Source: Staphylococcus cornubiensis (lineage in GTDB: Bacteria; Bacillota; Bacilli; Staphylococcales; Staphylococcaceae). From it: DNA of 64,000 nucleotides. The notes beneath the pieces are model-generated. The model saw only the letters and a list, made by a program, of their open reading frames with translations. It ran no database searches and was not told the DNA's origin. The stretch is from assembly GCF_900183575.1 (NCBI RefSeq), contig NZ_FXUZ01000001.1, positions 186,001 to 250,000 on the forward strand, in the 5' to 3' direction. The translations under genes and the position numbers were made by a program. Shown one piece after another: positions 9,088-18,079 of this stretch (positions are counted from its first letter, which is position 1; each line of letters begins with the position of its first letter).

Positions 9088-9684
9088 ATGAAGATAAACC
9101 CTAACCAAGTGGATATTCTGATTAGTGCAGTGAAACCAGAACAATATCCAGAATTAGACTTACCAGAAGTTGCACTAAGTGGCCGTTCAAACGTGGGCAA
9201 ATCAACATTTATAAACAGTATGATAGGTCGAAAAAATATGGCAAGAACGTCTCAGCAACCTGGTAAAACCCAAACTTTAAACTTTTTTAATATCGATAAT
9301 CAGTTGATTTTTGTAGACGTTCCAGGATACGGCTATGCGAAAGTGAGTAAAAAGCAACGTGAAGCTTTTGGGAAAATGATTGAGACTTATATTACAACGA
9401 GAGAAGCATTAAAATTGGTAATCCAATTAGTCGATTTACGTCATCCGCCGACTGAAGATGATGTATTAATGTATGACTTCTTGAAGTATTATGACATTCC
9501 AACACTTATTATTGCAACGAAGGAAGACAAAATCCCTAAAGGCAAAGTTCAAAAGCACATTAAAATGATTAAAGAGAAACTTGAACTTGAGTCAGGGGAT
9601 CAGATTATCAGTTACTCTTCAATTGAGAAAAAGAAACAAGATCAAATTTGGGCTGCCATTAGTGCATTTATTGAGGAAGAGTGA
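9088..9684 (+). CDS. engB: Ribosome biogenesis GTPase EngB/YsxC
   Basis: Essential GTPase of 50S subunit assembly, 198 residues. G1 is GRSNVGKS at 32-39, G3 is DVPGYG starting at residue 77, and the G4 position reads TKED as in this family. The ATG at 9088 is chosen because the in-frame GTG at 9076 lies within the ribosome binding site AGAGGTGG. The next gene is hemA, 150 bases away with its own promoter. The neighbourhood clpX-engB-hemA is conserved in staphylococci and resembles the Bacillus lonA-ysxC-hemA order. Confidence 0.97.
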   Translation: MKINPNQVDILISAVKPEQYPELDLPEVALSGRSNVGKSTFINSMIGRKNMARTSQQPGKTQTLNFFNIDNQLIFVDVPGYGYAKVSKKQREAFGKMIETYITTREALKLVIQLVDLRHPPTEDDVLMYDFLKYYDIPTLIIATKEDKIPKGKVQKHIKMIKEKLELESGDQIISYSSIEKKKQDQIWAAISAFIEEE

Positions 9685-9778
9685 GTCACTAATGATTGAT
9701 GAATCTCATGCGCAATAGCAATTATGACAAAAATTTGGAAAGTCGTTTAAAATTCTTAACACGATTGTGCATTTTTAA

Positions 9779-9806
9779 TTAGAATAACTCTAATCTGTGT
9801 TATAAT
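9779..9806 (+). promoter_or_regulatory. hemA promoter with overlapping PerR-box-like palindrome
   Basis: An extended -10 element (TG at 9798-9799 and TATAAT at 9801-9806) lies 33 bases before the hemA start. The interrupted palindrome TTAGAATAACTCTAA occupies 9779-9793, across the -35 region. It matches the PerR/Fur-family 7-1-7 consensus TTATAATNATTATAA at 11 of 14 defined positions. In Bacillus subtilis the hemAXCDBL operon is known to be PerR-repressed, so the position is suggestive. The site assignment is inference. Confidence 0.5.
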
Positions 9807-9838
9807 GTAGTCATTGTAGAATATATGGGGGCATAAGC

Positions 9839-11179
9839 ATGTACTTAATAGCAGTTAGTGTGAATCATCGAACAGCTGATGTGGCATGTCGTGAAAAACT
9901 TTCTTTCCAAGAAGAGAGTATGTCACACGTGCATGAAGCGTTGTTCGAGACGAAATCAATTTTAGAAAACGTGATTTTATCAACGTGTAACCGTACGGAA
10001 GTGTATGCGGTAGTTGACCAAATTCATACGGGGCGTTACTATATTCAAAGATTTTTAGCACGACAATTTAATTTTGAAGTTGATGATATTAAAGCAATGT
10101 CTGAAGTAAAAATTGAAGACGAAGCAATTGATCATCTTTTCAGAGTCACTGCGGGCTTAGACTCTATCGTATTAGGTGAAACGCAAATTTTAGGTCAAAT
10201 GAGAGATGCATTCTTTACAGCGCAAGAAGCAGGTACGACGGGTACGATTTTTAATGAATTATTTAAACAAGCCATTACATTTAGTAAAAAGGCACACCAT
10301 GAAACAGATATAGCTGATAATACAATTAGCGTTTCTTATGGTGCTGTTGAACTGGCTAAAAAAATGTTCGGTAAAATGAATAAAAAACATGCTTTAGTCA
10401 TTGGTGCGGGCGAAATGGCTGAATTAGCTGTTTTAAACTTAAAAGGCGCAGGTGTGAATCGTATCACAGTCATTAACCGAACATTATCACGTGCACAAGC
10501 TTTAGCTGACAAACATGACGTACAAGTTGGTGAATGGACGTCGCTTGGAGAGGCTATCGTCGCAGCGGATATCGTGATTAGTTCAACGAGTGCAGAACAA
10601 TTTGTGATTACTAAAGAGATGTTAGAAATGTGCCAAAGCGTTTCGAAGTCATCTCAAAAAGTCATGATTGATATTGCTGTACCAAGAGATATTGAGCCTG
10701 TTGATGTATCGCATTCTGAGTTGTTTATTTATGACGTAGACGATTTAAAAGGTCTCGTTGATGCCAACTTACGCGAACGTCAACTTGCTGCGGAACAAAT
10801 TGCATCACGTATTCCAGCAGAGATCGACAAGCATAATGAATGGGTGCGCATGCTCGGCGTCGTACCAGTTATTCGTGCGTTACGTGAAAAAGCAATGCAA
10901 ATTCAACAAGATACGATGGATAGTATTAACCGTAAACTCCCTAATATGTCGGAGCGCGAACGAAAAGTGATTTCTAAGCATACGAAGAGCATCATTAACC
11001 AAATGTTAAAAGATCCTATTAAACAAGCAAAAGAAATTAGTGATGATAAGCATGCAGATGCAAAATTATCACTTTTCCAAGAAATTTTTGATTTAGAAGT
11101 TGAAACAGATTATAAAGCTCAAGCGATTGAGAAGAAAAGATCTGTGTTAAAAGAAAGATTACTGAGTATAGAAACTTAA
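9839..11179 (+). CDS. hemA: Glutamyl-tRNA reductase
   Basis: First committed enzyme of C5-pathway tetrapyrrole synthesis. It reduces glutamyl-tRNA(Glu) to glutamate-1-semialdehyde with NADPH. The 446 residues carry the catalytic cysteine C50 in STCNRTE and the GETQILGQ substrate-binding motif. A Rossmann NADPH domain ([11 protein letters not shown] near 190) and the C-terminal dimerisation helices follow. The start ATG follows ATGGGGG. It heads the hemAXCDBL operon, and hemX follows 14 bases downstream. Control is probably at the promoter (PerR-like palindrome) and, as known in the family, by HemX-dependent lowering of HemA protein levels. Confidence 0.97.
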   Translation: MYLIAVSVNHRTADVACREKLSFQEESMSHVHEALFETKSILENVILSTCNRTEVYAVVDQIHTGRYYIQRFLARQFNFEVDDIKAMSEVKIEDEAIDHLFRVTAGLDSIVLGETQILGQMRDAFFTAQEAGTTGTIFNELFKQAITFSKKAHHETDIADNTISVSYGAVELAKKMFGKMNKKHALVIGAGEMAELAVLNLKGAGVNRITVINRTLSRAQALADKHDVQVGEWTSLGEAIVAADIVISSTSAEQFVITKEMLEMCQSVSKSSQKVMIDIAVPRDIEPVDVSHSELFIYDVDDLKGLVDANLRERQLAAEQIASRIPAEIDKHNEWVRMLGVVPVIRALREKAMQIQQDTMDSINRKLPNMSERERKVISKHTKSIINQMLKDPIKQAKEISDDKHADAKLSLFQEIFDLEVETDYKAQAIEKKRSVLKERLLSIET

Positions 11180-11193
11180 AGAACGGTGATGCT

Positions 11194-12030
11194 ATGGAAG
11201 AAGCGTTTTTCATACGTTTTCATGAAATCATTTTATTGATTTATTTAATCAGTATGGTGTGTTTGATAATAGATGTGTTTCAAAAGAATTATCGTCTACA
11301 AAATATAGGGTTCTATGCTTTAGGGATTGTTTGGTTTTGTCAAACAATCTCTTTAACTATGTTTATCACATGGCAAAAGCAACTCCCTTTAACCTCTTTA
11401 ATAGAAAGTTTTTATGTATTAACTTGGTTGATTTTGACGATTACCTTTGTGATGTCAGTGTTGCGTCAATCTGAATTTATGATTGCTTTTTTAAATGTTA
11501 TTGGTTTTGTATTTATGACGATTCATACATTCCATCCACGTCAATTTAAACTTGATGGCGCGCGTCTTACAGCGTTGAATGAATTGCTTTTTTTCCACAT
11601 TTCACTCGCTTTGTTGAGTTATGTGATTTTTGCAGTTGCGTTTGTGAATGCAATTATTTACTTAATACAATATCGAAATTTAAAAGAAAAGCGATTTACT
11701 CAAAATTTCTTTAGAATGAGTAGTATTGCAACACTTGAAAAGTTAGTGTTTTACAGTTCCTTAATTGGCGTCATTTTCATGTTTATCAGCCTTGTGCTTG
11801 GAATACAATGGGGCATGGTGTCTATTGGCTATGACATTTTCTTAGATTTAAAAGTGATATCATCACTAATCATTTTTATTGCATATTCTATTTTTATTAC
11901 ATTACGATTGACTCGACGTTTTAAGCAGTCTTTTTTAATGAATTTAAATATTATGTTATTTTTATGCTGTATGATTAATTTAATTGTGGTTACTCAATTA
12001 TCATCATTCCATCAATGGACAGGAGTTTAA
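11194..12030 (+). CDS. hemX: HemX, membrane regulator of HemA level (CcsA-like fold)
   Basis: A 278-residue polytopic membrane protein with about eight hydrophobic segments and the general shape of the cytochrome c assembly (CcsA/ResC) family. In Bacillus and S. aureus, HemX acts to lower the amount of glutamyl-tRNA reductase. The sequence itself shows no catalytic motif, and the tryptophan-rich haem-handling motif of true CcsA proteins is not obvious. It lies between hemA and hemC within the operon, with a ribosome binding site containing GGTGA before the ATG. The functional role is carried over from family knowledge. Confidence 0.9.
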   Translation: MEEAFFIRFHEIILLIYLISMVCLIIDVFQKNYRLQNIGFYALGIVWFCQTISLTMFITWQKQLPLTSLIESFYVLTWLILTITFVMSVLRQSEFMIAFLNVIGFVFMTIHTFHPRQFKLDGARLTALNELLFFHISLALLSYVIFAVAFVNAIIYLIQYRNLKEKRFTQNFFRMSSIATLEKLVFYSSLIGVIFMFISLVLGIQWGMVSIGYDIFLDLKVISSLIIFIAYSIFITLRLTRRFKQSFLMNLNIMLFLCCMINLIVVTQLSSFHQWTGV

Positions 12031-12055
12031 CTTAATTTAATTGGAGGAAAGCACT

Positions 12056-12985
12056 ATGCGTAAACTTATCGTCGGCTCGAGAAGAAGTCAGCTCGCATTG
12101 ACTCAAAGCCAACAATTTATTGATCGTTTAAAAGAAGTCGATCCAACTTTAGATATCGAAATTAAAGAAATTGTGACAAAAGGGGATCAAATTGTAGATC
12201 GCCAATTATCTAAAGTAGGTGGCAAAGGGTTATTTGTGAAGGAAATCCAAAACGAACTATTTAGCCGAGACATTGATATGGCCATTCATTCTTTAAAAGA
12301 CGTGCCAAGTGAATTACCTGAAGGCTTAACTTTAGGATGTATTCCTGACCGCGAAAATCCATTTGATGCTTTGATTTCCAAAAACCATATTCCACTTGAC
12401 GAACTTCCTGATGGGAGCATCATTGGAACGAGTTCATTAAGACGTGGTGCACAAATTTTGGCAAAATATCCAAACCTAGAAATTAAATGGATACGAGGAA
12501 ATATTGATACACGCTTGAAAAAGTTAGAAACCGAAGATTATGATGCGATTATTTTAGCGGCAGCGGGTTTGAAGCGAATGGGTTGGTCTGATGATATTGT
12601 CACAACTTATTTAGATGAAAATCTTCTCGTACCAGCTATTGGTCAAGGTGCGCTCGGTATAGAGTGTCGTGCTGATGATGAAGAACTGTTAAAATTATTA
12701 GCAAAAGTACATAATGAAGATGTCGCAGCATGTGTCACAGCAGAGCGTACATTTTTAAAAGAAATGAATGGCAGTTGTCAAGTTCCTATTGGCGGGTATG
12801 CAACGCGTTCAAATAATGCAGAGGTTCAATTTACTGGTTTAATCATGTCTCCTGATGGTAAACAACGATTTGAGTATACATTTTCAGGACAGGATCCGGT
12901 TGAAGTAGGTAGTGAAGTGAGTCGAGTGCTCAAGTCCCAAGGTGCGGATAAAATTATTCAAGCTTTAAATGAAAAAGAGGTGTAA
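12056..12985 (+). CDS. hemC: Porphobilinogen deaminase (hydroxymethylbilane synthase)
   Basis: Polymerises four porphobilinogens to hydroxymethylbilane. The 309-residue product starts [18 protein letters not shown] after the ribosome binding site TTGGAGGAAAG. The in-frame TTG at 12041 is part of that site and is rejected. C241 in [10 protein letters not shown] is the attachment site for the dipyrromethane cofactor. IHSLKDVP (77-84) and the TSSLRRGAQ motif near 125-133 contribute active-site Asp and Arg residues. It sits in the hem operon and hemD starts 3 bases after its stop. Confidence 0.97.
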   Translation: MRKLIVGSRRSQLALTQSQQFIDRLKEVDPTLDIEIKEIVTKGDQIVDRQLSKVGGKGLFVKEIQNELFSRDIDMAIHSLKDVPSELPEGLTLGCIPDRENPFDALISKNHIPLDELPDGSIIGTSSLRRGAQILAKYPNLEIKWIRGNIDTRLKKLETEDYDAIILAAAGLKRMGWSDDIVTTYLDENLLVPAIGQGALGIECRADDEELLKLLAKVHNEDVAACVTAERTFLKEMNGSCQVPIGGYATRSNNAEVQFTGLIMSPDGKQRFEYTFSGQDPVEVGSEVSRVLKSQGADKIIQALNEKEV

Positions 12986-12988
12986 AGC

Positions 12989-13666
12989 ATGAAGCCTATT
13001 GTAGTGATGACCCAAACACATCGTTTTAATGATCAACGTGCAGAAATCGTTCATCTTCCATTCATGACGACTGAGCCACTTCCATTTGATCAATCTGTGC
13101 TACGTCATCACTATGATTGGCTTGTTTTTACATCTAAAAATGCTGTCGTTCATTTTCTACCTTATTTAGATGCGTTAGATTTTGATTCTATAGCAGTCAT
13201 TGGAGCCAAAACAAAAGCTTTTTGTGAGAAACAAGGTTTGGAAGTCGACTTTTATCCAGCAGATTATTCACAAGAAGGCTTTCTCGACAGTTTTCCAACT
13301 CAAAAAGGACAACGCATCCTTATTCCATCGAGTCAGCGTGCACGTCCTATACTTCATAAAACTTTGGAGTCACGTGGCTTTGAAGTGAAAAAAATTGACT
13401 TATATACACCGCGCACTTTAATAGAAAATGTTAAACAGGCTCAAGGGCTCATTGAACGCGGGCAAGTGAATGCATTGACTTTTGCAAGTGCTTCGGCTGT
13501 AAAAGCATTTTTCGAAAGCGGTCCACCTCAAAACTTTGATCGTTATTATGTTATTGGTCATCAAACAGCACGACAACTTCAAGATTATGGTTATTCATGT
13601 TCAATTGCTGACATTCAAACTTTAGAAGCAATCATTACTAAAATTTTAGAAGAGAGGGTTCAATAA
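12989..13666 (+). CDS. hemD: Uroporphyrinogen-III synthase
   Basis: Cyclises hydroxymethylbilane with inversion of ring D. The 225-residue protein has the two-domain Rossmann-like layout of this poorly conserved family, with the telltale segments [11 protein letters not shown] (residues 46-56) and [14 protein letters not shown] in the second domain. Identity rests on these motifs plus operon position between hemC and hemB. The stop TAA overlaps the hemB ATG by one base, indicating translational coupling. Confidence 0.94.
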   Translation: MKPIVVMTQTHRFNDQRAEIVHLPFMTTEPLPFDQSVLRHHYDWLVFTSKNAVVHFLPYLDALDFDSIAVIGAKTKAFCEKQGLEVDFYPADYSQEGFLDSFPTQKGQRILIPSSQRARPILHKTLESRGFEVKKIDLYTPRTLIENVKQAQGLIERGQVNALTFASASAVKAFFESGPPQNFDRYYVIGHQTARQLQDYGYSCSIADIQTLEAIITKILEERVQ

Positions 13667-14643
13667 TGCAATTTGACAGACATAGACGTTTACGTTCATC
13701 AAAAGTGATGCGCGATATGGTAAGAGAAACTCATGTGAGAAAAGAAGATCTCATTTATCCTATTTTTGTAGTAGAGAAAGATGATGTAAAATCCGAAATT
13801 AAATCATTACCTGGTGTGTACCAAATCAGCTTAAATTTACTACATGAAGAATTGAAAGCAGCATATGACCTAGGTATTCGTGCAATTATGTTTTTTGGTA
13901 TTCCAAATGAAAAAGACGCATGTGGTACGGGTGCATTCATTGAAGACGGTATCATTCAAAAAGCAACACGTTTAGCGAAGTCGATGTATGATGATTTATT
14001 GATTCTTGCCGATACATGCTTATGTGAATATACGGATCATGGTCATTGTGGTGTGATTGACCCACATACGCATGATGTCGATAATGATAAAACATTACCA
14101 TTACTCGTTCAAACTGCTGTTTCTCAAGTTAAAGCGGGTGCAGACATTATCGCACCAAGTAATATGATGGATGGCTTTGTTGCGGCAATTCGTCAAGGTT
14201 TAGATGAGGCAGGTTACTATCATATTCCGATTATGAGTTATGGTATCAAATATGCATCAAGCTTTTTCGGTCCGTTCCGTGATGCAGCAGAATCTGCACC
14301 GTCATTTGGTGATCGTAAAACATACCAAATGGATCCAGCTAACCGTCTTGAAGCATTACGTGAGTTAGAATCTGACCTTAATGAAGGTGCAGATATGATG
14401 ATTGTAAAGCCCGCATTAAGTTACCTTGATATTATTCGCGATGTACGTAACAATAGCAACGTACCCATTATTGCTTATAATGTGAGTGGTGAGTACAGCA
14501 TGACTAAAGCAGCAGCATTAAATGGTTGGATTGATGAAGAAAAAGTAGTGATGGAACAAATGGTCTCTATGAAACGTGCAGGGGCTGACATGATTATCAC
14601 TTACTTTGCGAAAGATATTTGTCAATATTTAGATCAACAATAA
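13666..14643 (+). CDS. hemB: Delta-aminolevulinic acid dehydratase (porphobilinogen synthase)
   Basis: Condenses two aminolevulinates to porphobilinogen. The 325 residues include the cysteine-rich metal site C118, C120 and C128 ([14 protein letters not shown]), which marks the zinc-dependent type. The two active-site lysines are K195 (SYGIKYAS) and K248 ([10 protein letters not shown]). It overlaps the hemD stop by one base, and hemL follows after 15 bases. The gene order places this enzyme after hemD although it acts earlier in the pathway, as in B. subtilis. Confidence 0.98.
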   Translation: MQFDRHRRLRSSKVMRDMVRETHVRKEDLIYPIFVVEKDDVKSEIKSLPGVYQISLNLLHEELKAAYDLGIRAIMFFGIPNEKDACGTGAFIEDGIIQKATRLAKSMYDDLLILADTCLCEYTDHGHCGVIDPHTHDVDNDKTLPLLVQTAVSQVKAGADIIAPSNMMDGFVAAIRQGLDEAGYYHIPIMSYGIKYASSFFGPFRDAAESAPSFGDRKTYQMDPANRLEALRELESDLNEGADMMIVKPALSYLDIIRDVRNNSNVPIIAYNVSGEYSMTKAAALNGWIDEEKVVMEQMVSMKRAGADMIITYFAKDICQYLDQQ

Positions 14644-14658
14644 TAGGAGGCGGCAGCA

Positions 14659-15945
14659 TTGCGTTATAATGAATCAATTAAAGCATTTGAAAAAGCAGAA
14701 CAACTCATGCCAGGAGGGGTTAACAGCCCTGTGCGTGCATTTAAATCAGTAGACACACCAGCGATTTTTATGGCACGCGGTGAAGGCAGTCGTATTTATG
14801 ACATAGACGGTAATGAATATATTGACTATGTACTCAGTTGGGGACCGCTGATTTTAGGTCATCGTGATCCTAAAGTGATTGAGGCGATTCATGATGTAGT
14901 AGAACGCGGCACAAGCTTTGGCGCATCTACTTTAGAAGAAAATCGTTTAGCTGAGTTAGTGATTGAACGTGTCCCTTCTATTGAAAAAGTGAGAATGGTA
15001 TCTTCTGGGACTGAAGCGACATTAGACACATTACGTTTAGCCCGTGGTTATACTGGTAAGAATAAAATCATTAAATTTGAAGGAAACTATCACGGTCATA
15101 GTGATTCATTATTAATTAAAGCGGGTTCTGGTGTTGCAACTCTAGGCTTGCCTGATTCACCAGGTGTTCCAGAAGGTACGGCTAAAAATACGATTACTGT
15201 GCCTTATAACGATCTTGAAGCTGTAAAATACGCATTTGAGGAGTTCGGTGACGATATTGCAGCAGTTATTGTAGAACCCGTTTCAGGTAATATGGGTGTT
15301 GTCCCACCTATCAACAATTTCTTACAAGGCTTACGTGATATTACGAAAGAAAATGATGCCTTACTCATTTTTGATGAGGTCATGACAGGTTTCCGAGTAG
15401 GTTATAATTGTGCACAAGGTTACTTTAACGTTATTCCTGATTTAACGTGTCTTGGCAAAGTCATTGGTGGCGGGCTGCCAGTAGGTGCTTTCGGTGGACG
15501 TAAAGAAATTATGGACCATATTGCACCAAGTGGCGATATTTATCAAGCAGGTACACTGTCAGGAAATCCGCTTGCAATGACAAGTGGTTATATGACATTA
15601 AGCCAACTGACTCCAGAAAGTTATGAATACTTTAATGAACTTGGAGATATGTTAGAACAAGGTTTAACAGAAATCTTTGGTAAACATCAAGTGCCATTAA
15701 CAGTGAATAGAGCAGGTTCTATGATTGGTTTCTTCTTAAATGAAGGACCAGTGACAAACTTTAAAGAGGCGAATCGTTCAGATTTAGAAATGTTTAGTCA
15801 GTTGTATCGTGAACTGGCAGAACAAGGTATCTTTTTACCGCCATCACAATTTGAAGGCATGTTCCTCTCAACAGCACATACAAAAGAAGATATTGAAAAA
15901 ACACTCAATGCTTTCGATGTGGCTTTAGAACGCATCAAGAAGTAA
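14659..15945 (+). CDS. hemL: Glutamate-1-semialdehyde 2,1-aminomutase
   Basis: PLP enzyme that converts glutamate-1-semialdehyde to 5-aminolevulinate. It has 428 residues and K267 in [12 protein letters not shown] is the PLP-binding lysine. The N-terminal signature [12 protein letters not shown] and SGTEAT (116-121) are present. The start is TTG at 14659, supported by the ribosome binding site AGGAGG at 14645-14650 and by the protein start [14 protein letters not shown], which aligns with the family; there is no ATG alternative. Last gene of hemAXCDBL, closed by a hairpin at 15957-15987. Confidence 0.97.
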   Translation: MRYNESIKAFEKAEQLMPGGVNSPVRAFKSVDTPAIFMARGEGSRIYDIDGNEYIDYVLSWGPLILGHRDPKVIEAIHDVVERGTSFGASTLEENRLAELVIERVPSIEKVRMVSSGTEATLDTLRLARGYTGKNKIIKFEGNYHGHSDSLLIKAGSGVATLGLPDSPGVPEGTAKNTITVPYNDLEAVKYAFEEFGDDIAAVIVEPVSGNMGVVPPINNFLQGLRDITKENDALLIFDEVMTGFRVGYNCAQGYFNVIPDLTCLGKVIGGGLPVGAFGGRKEIMDHIAPSGDIYQAGTLSGNPLAMTSGYMTLSQLTPESYEYFNELGDMLEQGLTEIFGKHQVPLTVNRAGSMIGFFLNEGPVTNFKEANRSDLEMFSQLYRELAEQGIFLPPSQFEGMFLSTAHTKEDIEKTLNAFDVALERIKK

Positions 15946-15956
15946 TGAAATGCGTG

Positions 15957-15987
15957 GAGGCTGGGAGATTCTGATTTTCCCGGCCTC
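15957..15987 (+). terminator. Hairpin at the end of the hem operon
   Basis: GAGGCTGGGA pairs with TTTTCCCGGCCTC (approximately 15957-15966 with 15975-15987). The T tract after it is weak (ATCTGTTT), so termination may be partial. Confidence 0.65.
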
Positions 15988-16043
15988 ATCTGTTTAATAT
16001 CGTATTTGTAGATTTGAAATAAATAGGCAAAGGAGGTGCGGCC

Positions 16044-17126
16044 ATGGCACAAAATAAAATGTTAAATAATTTACTTGTTCTCGTCATTTCACTTTTATTA
16101 GGTTGGATTCTATTTGCGTTGCATATCATGTTGCCATGGATGTTTGGACCAATATTGGCAAGTATTTTCGTCGTTAAAGTACTTAAACGTGATGTCCAAT
16201 GGCCGTTTTGGTTGAGCGAACTCGGTTTAATTATGCTGGGTGTTCAAATCGGAACTTCCTTTACTAAAAGTGTGACGAGCGATATTAAAAATGATTGGCT
16301 CTCAATTGTTTTAGTCAGTGTGCTGATCTTGCTTTTAGCGTTAGTGGTGTCCATTGGTTTTAGAAAAATTGCACATGTTAATCGAGAAACGGCATTATTG
16401 AGTGTCATTCCGGGGGCTTTAAGTCAGATGATTGTTATGGCTGAAGAAAATAAAAAAGCAGACATTCTTGTTGTCAGCCTTACACAAACGTCACGCGTCA
16501 TCTTTGTTGTATTATTAGTACCATTGATCTCATTTTTCTTTAAAACTGATCATACGCATCGTGTCACTGAAACGAATGTTCAATATTTAACAGATGTATT
16601 GAATATACAAGATGTTGTTATTATCGCGTTAGGTATTGCGGTTGTTTATGTATTAATGAAGTGGATTCATTTTCCAACAAAAATGTTGATGGCGCCCATT
16701 GTCGTGCTCATCATCTGGAATTTCGTAACGAACTTGACATTCACGCTCGATGCACCAATGATTGCGGGCGCACAAATTATTTATATGATTCGTGTGGGCA
16801 TTCAAATTGCGCACTTAACTGATCAATTAAAAGGGCGAATCGCAGTCGCAATTGCTTACCAAAATGTATTGTTGATTTTCGGTGCATTAGCGATGGTTTA
16901 TCTTGTTCAATTTATTAATCACGCTTCTATTGATGAATTATTTCTCGGTGCAGCACCAGGTGGGATGAGTCAAATCGTCTTAGTTGCTTTAGATATCGGT
17001 GCGGATGTCGCAATGATATCAAGTTATCATATTTTCCGTGTTTTCTTTATTTTATTTTTAATTGCACCACTTGTGAGCTTGTATTTGAAATATTTAGAAC
17101 GTAAAAATAGTCACAATAAAAATTGA
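16044..17126 (+). CDS. AbrB-family membrane protein (function uncertain)
   Basis: A 360-residue polytopic protein with about ten membrane segments and an internal duplication. The glycine-rich motifs LPWMFGPILAS (first half, near residues 30-40) and GAAPGGMSQIVLVALDIGAD (second half) mark the duplicated domain of the membrane AbrB family. This family is unrelated to the DNA-binding AbrB of Bacillus despite the shared name. E. coli AbrB was proposed as a regulator of aidB, but the family role is unknown and transport is possible. The ribosome binding site AAGGAGGTG precedes the ATG. It is monocistronic, ending at the hairpin at 17127. Confidence 0.82.
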   Translation: MAQNKMLNNLLVLVISLLLGWILFALHIMLPWMFGPILASIFVVKVLKRDVQWPFWLSELGLIMLGVQIGTSFTKSVTSDIKNDWLSIVLVSVLILLLALVVSIGFRKIAHVNRETALLSVIPGALSQMIVMAEENKKADILVVSLTQTSRVIFVVLLVPLISFFFKTDHTHRVTETNVQYLTDVLNIQDVVIIALGIAVVYVLMKWIHFPTKMLMAPIVVLIIWNFVTNLTFTLDAPMIAGAQIIYMIRVGIQIAHLTDQLKGRIAVAIAYQNVLLIFGALAMVYLVQFINHASIDELFLGAAPGGMSQIVLVALDIGADVAMISSYHIFRVFFILFLIAPLVSLYLKYLERKNSHNKN

Positions 17127-17160
17127 GGGCTTGGATAATGTCGCGTCCAAGTCCTTTTTT
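17127..17160. terminator. Bidirectional terminator between the abrB-like gene and tag
   Basis: GGGCTTGGA and TCCAAGTCC form a stem (one G-U pair) followed by TTTTTT on the plus strand. On the minus strand the same stem is followed by a T-rich stretch, so it can serve both convergent genes. Confidence 0.82.
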
Positions 17161-17212
17161 AATGGGGATTATAGATTGATGGTGAAATTGCTAGGTTTGT
17201 CTCTATTCTCGT

Positions 17213-17761
17213 CTAACGATTGGGACATGACACTAAATGGCTATTATAAAGGCCAGCAGCTTCCATAAACGAAAAGGCTGTGACAGGGCCAATAAACTTA
17301 AATCCATATTTTTTTAATGCTTTCGATAATGCTTTTGCAGTGTCATCTACAGTAATGCGTTCTTCAACGGATTGATATTTAAAATCAACTGGTTGACCGT
17401 CGACAAATGACCAAAGAAACGTGCTAAAGCTATCGTAATCTTTCTCAATTTGAATATAGCCTTTTGCTTGTGCGACGATTGCTTCTAATTTAGGGCGATG
17501 ATGAATAATGTTTGGAAATGTCATTAATGCATCAATATCCGCATCACTCATTTGTGCAATTTGATAAGGATCGAAATTGTAAAATGCGTGTTGATACGCT
17601 TCTTTCTTTTTTAATATAGTTAACCACGAAAGACCCGCATGTTGTGATTCAAGGGCCAACAACTCAAATAGAGCCTGTGAATCATAAAGTGGTTTGCCCC
17701 AAAAGTGGTCGTGATAATCAAGATAAAGTGGGTCTTTTGTTCCAAATGCACATGGGTTCAC
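17213..17761 (-). CDS. tag: DNA-3-methyladenine glycosylase I
   Basis: Removes 3-methyladenine from alkylated DNA. At 182 residues the protein is of standard Tag length. The zinc site residues C4, H17, H175 and C179 are all present, as is the base-recognition glutamate E38 within LLALESQHAGLSW. The ATG is preceded on the minus strand by AGGAGGAATAAAACG. It is transcribed divergently from the valS leader, and the intergenic space between them contains the valS promoter. Confidence 0.96.
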   Translation of the reverse strand: MNPCAFGTKDPLYLDYHDHFWGKPLYDSQALFELLALESQHAGLSWLTILKKKEAYQHAFYNFDPYQIAQMSDADIDALMTFPNIIHHRPKLEAIVAQAKGYIQIEKDYDSFSTFLWSFVDGQPVDFKYQSVEERITVDDTAKALSKALKKYGFKFIGPVTAFSFMEAAGLYNSHLVSCPNR

Positions 17762-17779
17762 GTTTTATTCCTCCTTGTA

Positions 17780-17806
17780 TTGACTTCATTGTCGTTTCAG
17801 TATACT
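17780..17806 (+). promoter_or_regulatory. Promoter of the valS T-box transcript
   Basis: TTGACT (17780-17785) and TATACT (17801-17806) with a short 15-base spacer. An overlapping TATAAG at 17806-17811 is an alternative -10. Confidence 0.5.
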
Positions 17807-17814
17807 ATAAGAAT

Positions 17815-18059
17815 GAAATTAAAAATAGTGTATGGGAAGAGTAGGTTATCCTCTTTTTTTAGAGAGTGCATGGTTGCTGGAAATGCATAAAAGAAATAAC
17901 TGAAGGTAGCCCGTTTTGAACTTTAATTGAACTTTGAGTAGGTTAAAGCGTGTCATGAGCGTTAATCATAAGAGAGCAGTAGTGTAGGCGTTTGTCTGCA
18001 CTATTGAATATAGGTGGTACCGCGGAACATCCGTCCTATTTTGGACAGGTGTTTTTTTA
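17815..18059 (+). promoter_or_regulatory. T-box leader of valS
   Basis: Contains the diagnostic T-box sequence AGGTGGTACCGCGG (18012-18025), followed by a terminator hairpin ACATCCGTCC/GGACAGGTGT (18027-18052) and seven T. Upstream is a long stem I region in which GTA, a valine codon, stands at 17906-17908 in the context CTGAAGGTAGCC. It is a good specifier candidate. Uncharged tRNA-Val should stabilise the antiterminator and allow valS-folC transcription. Confidence 0.92.
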
Positions 18060-18079
18060 TTTTAATGGAGGGATTTTTA

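Noticed and set aside
18014..18079. Longer valS start at an in-frame GTG
   Set aside because: The GTG is part of the T-box motif AGGTGGTACCGCGG and the extension runs through the terminator hairpin; ATG 18080 has a proper ribosome binding site.
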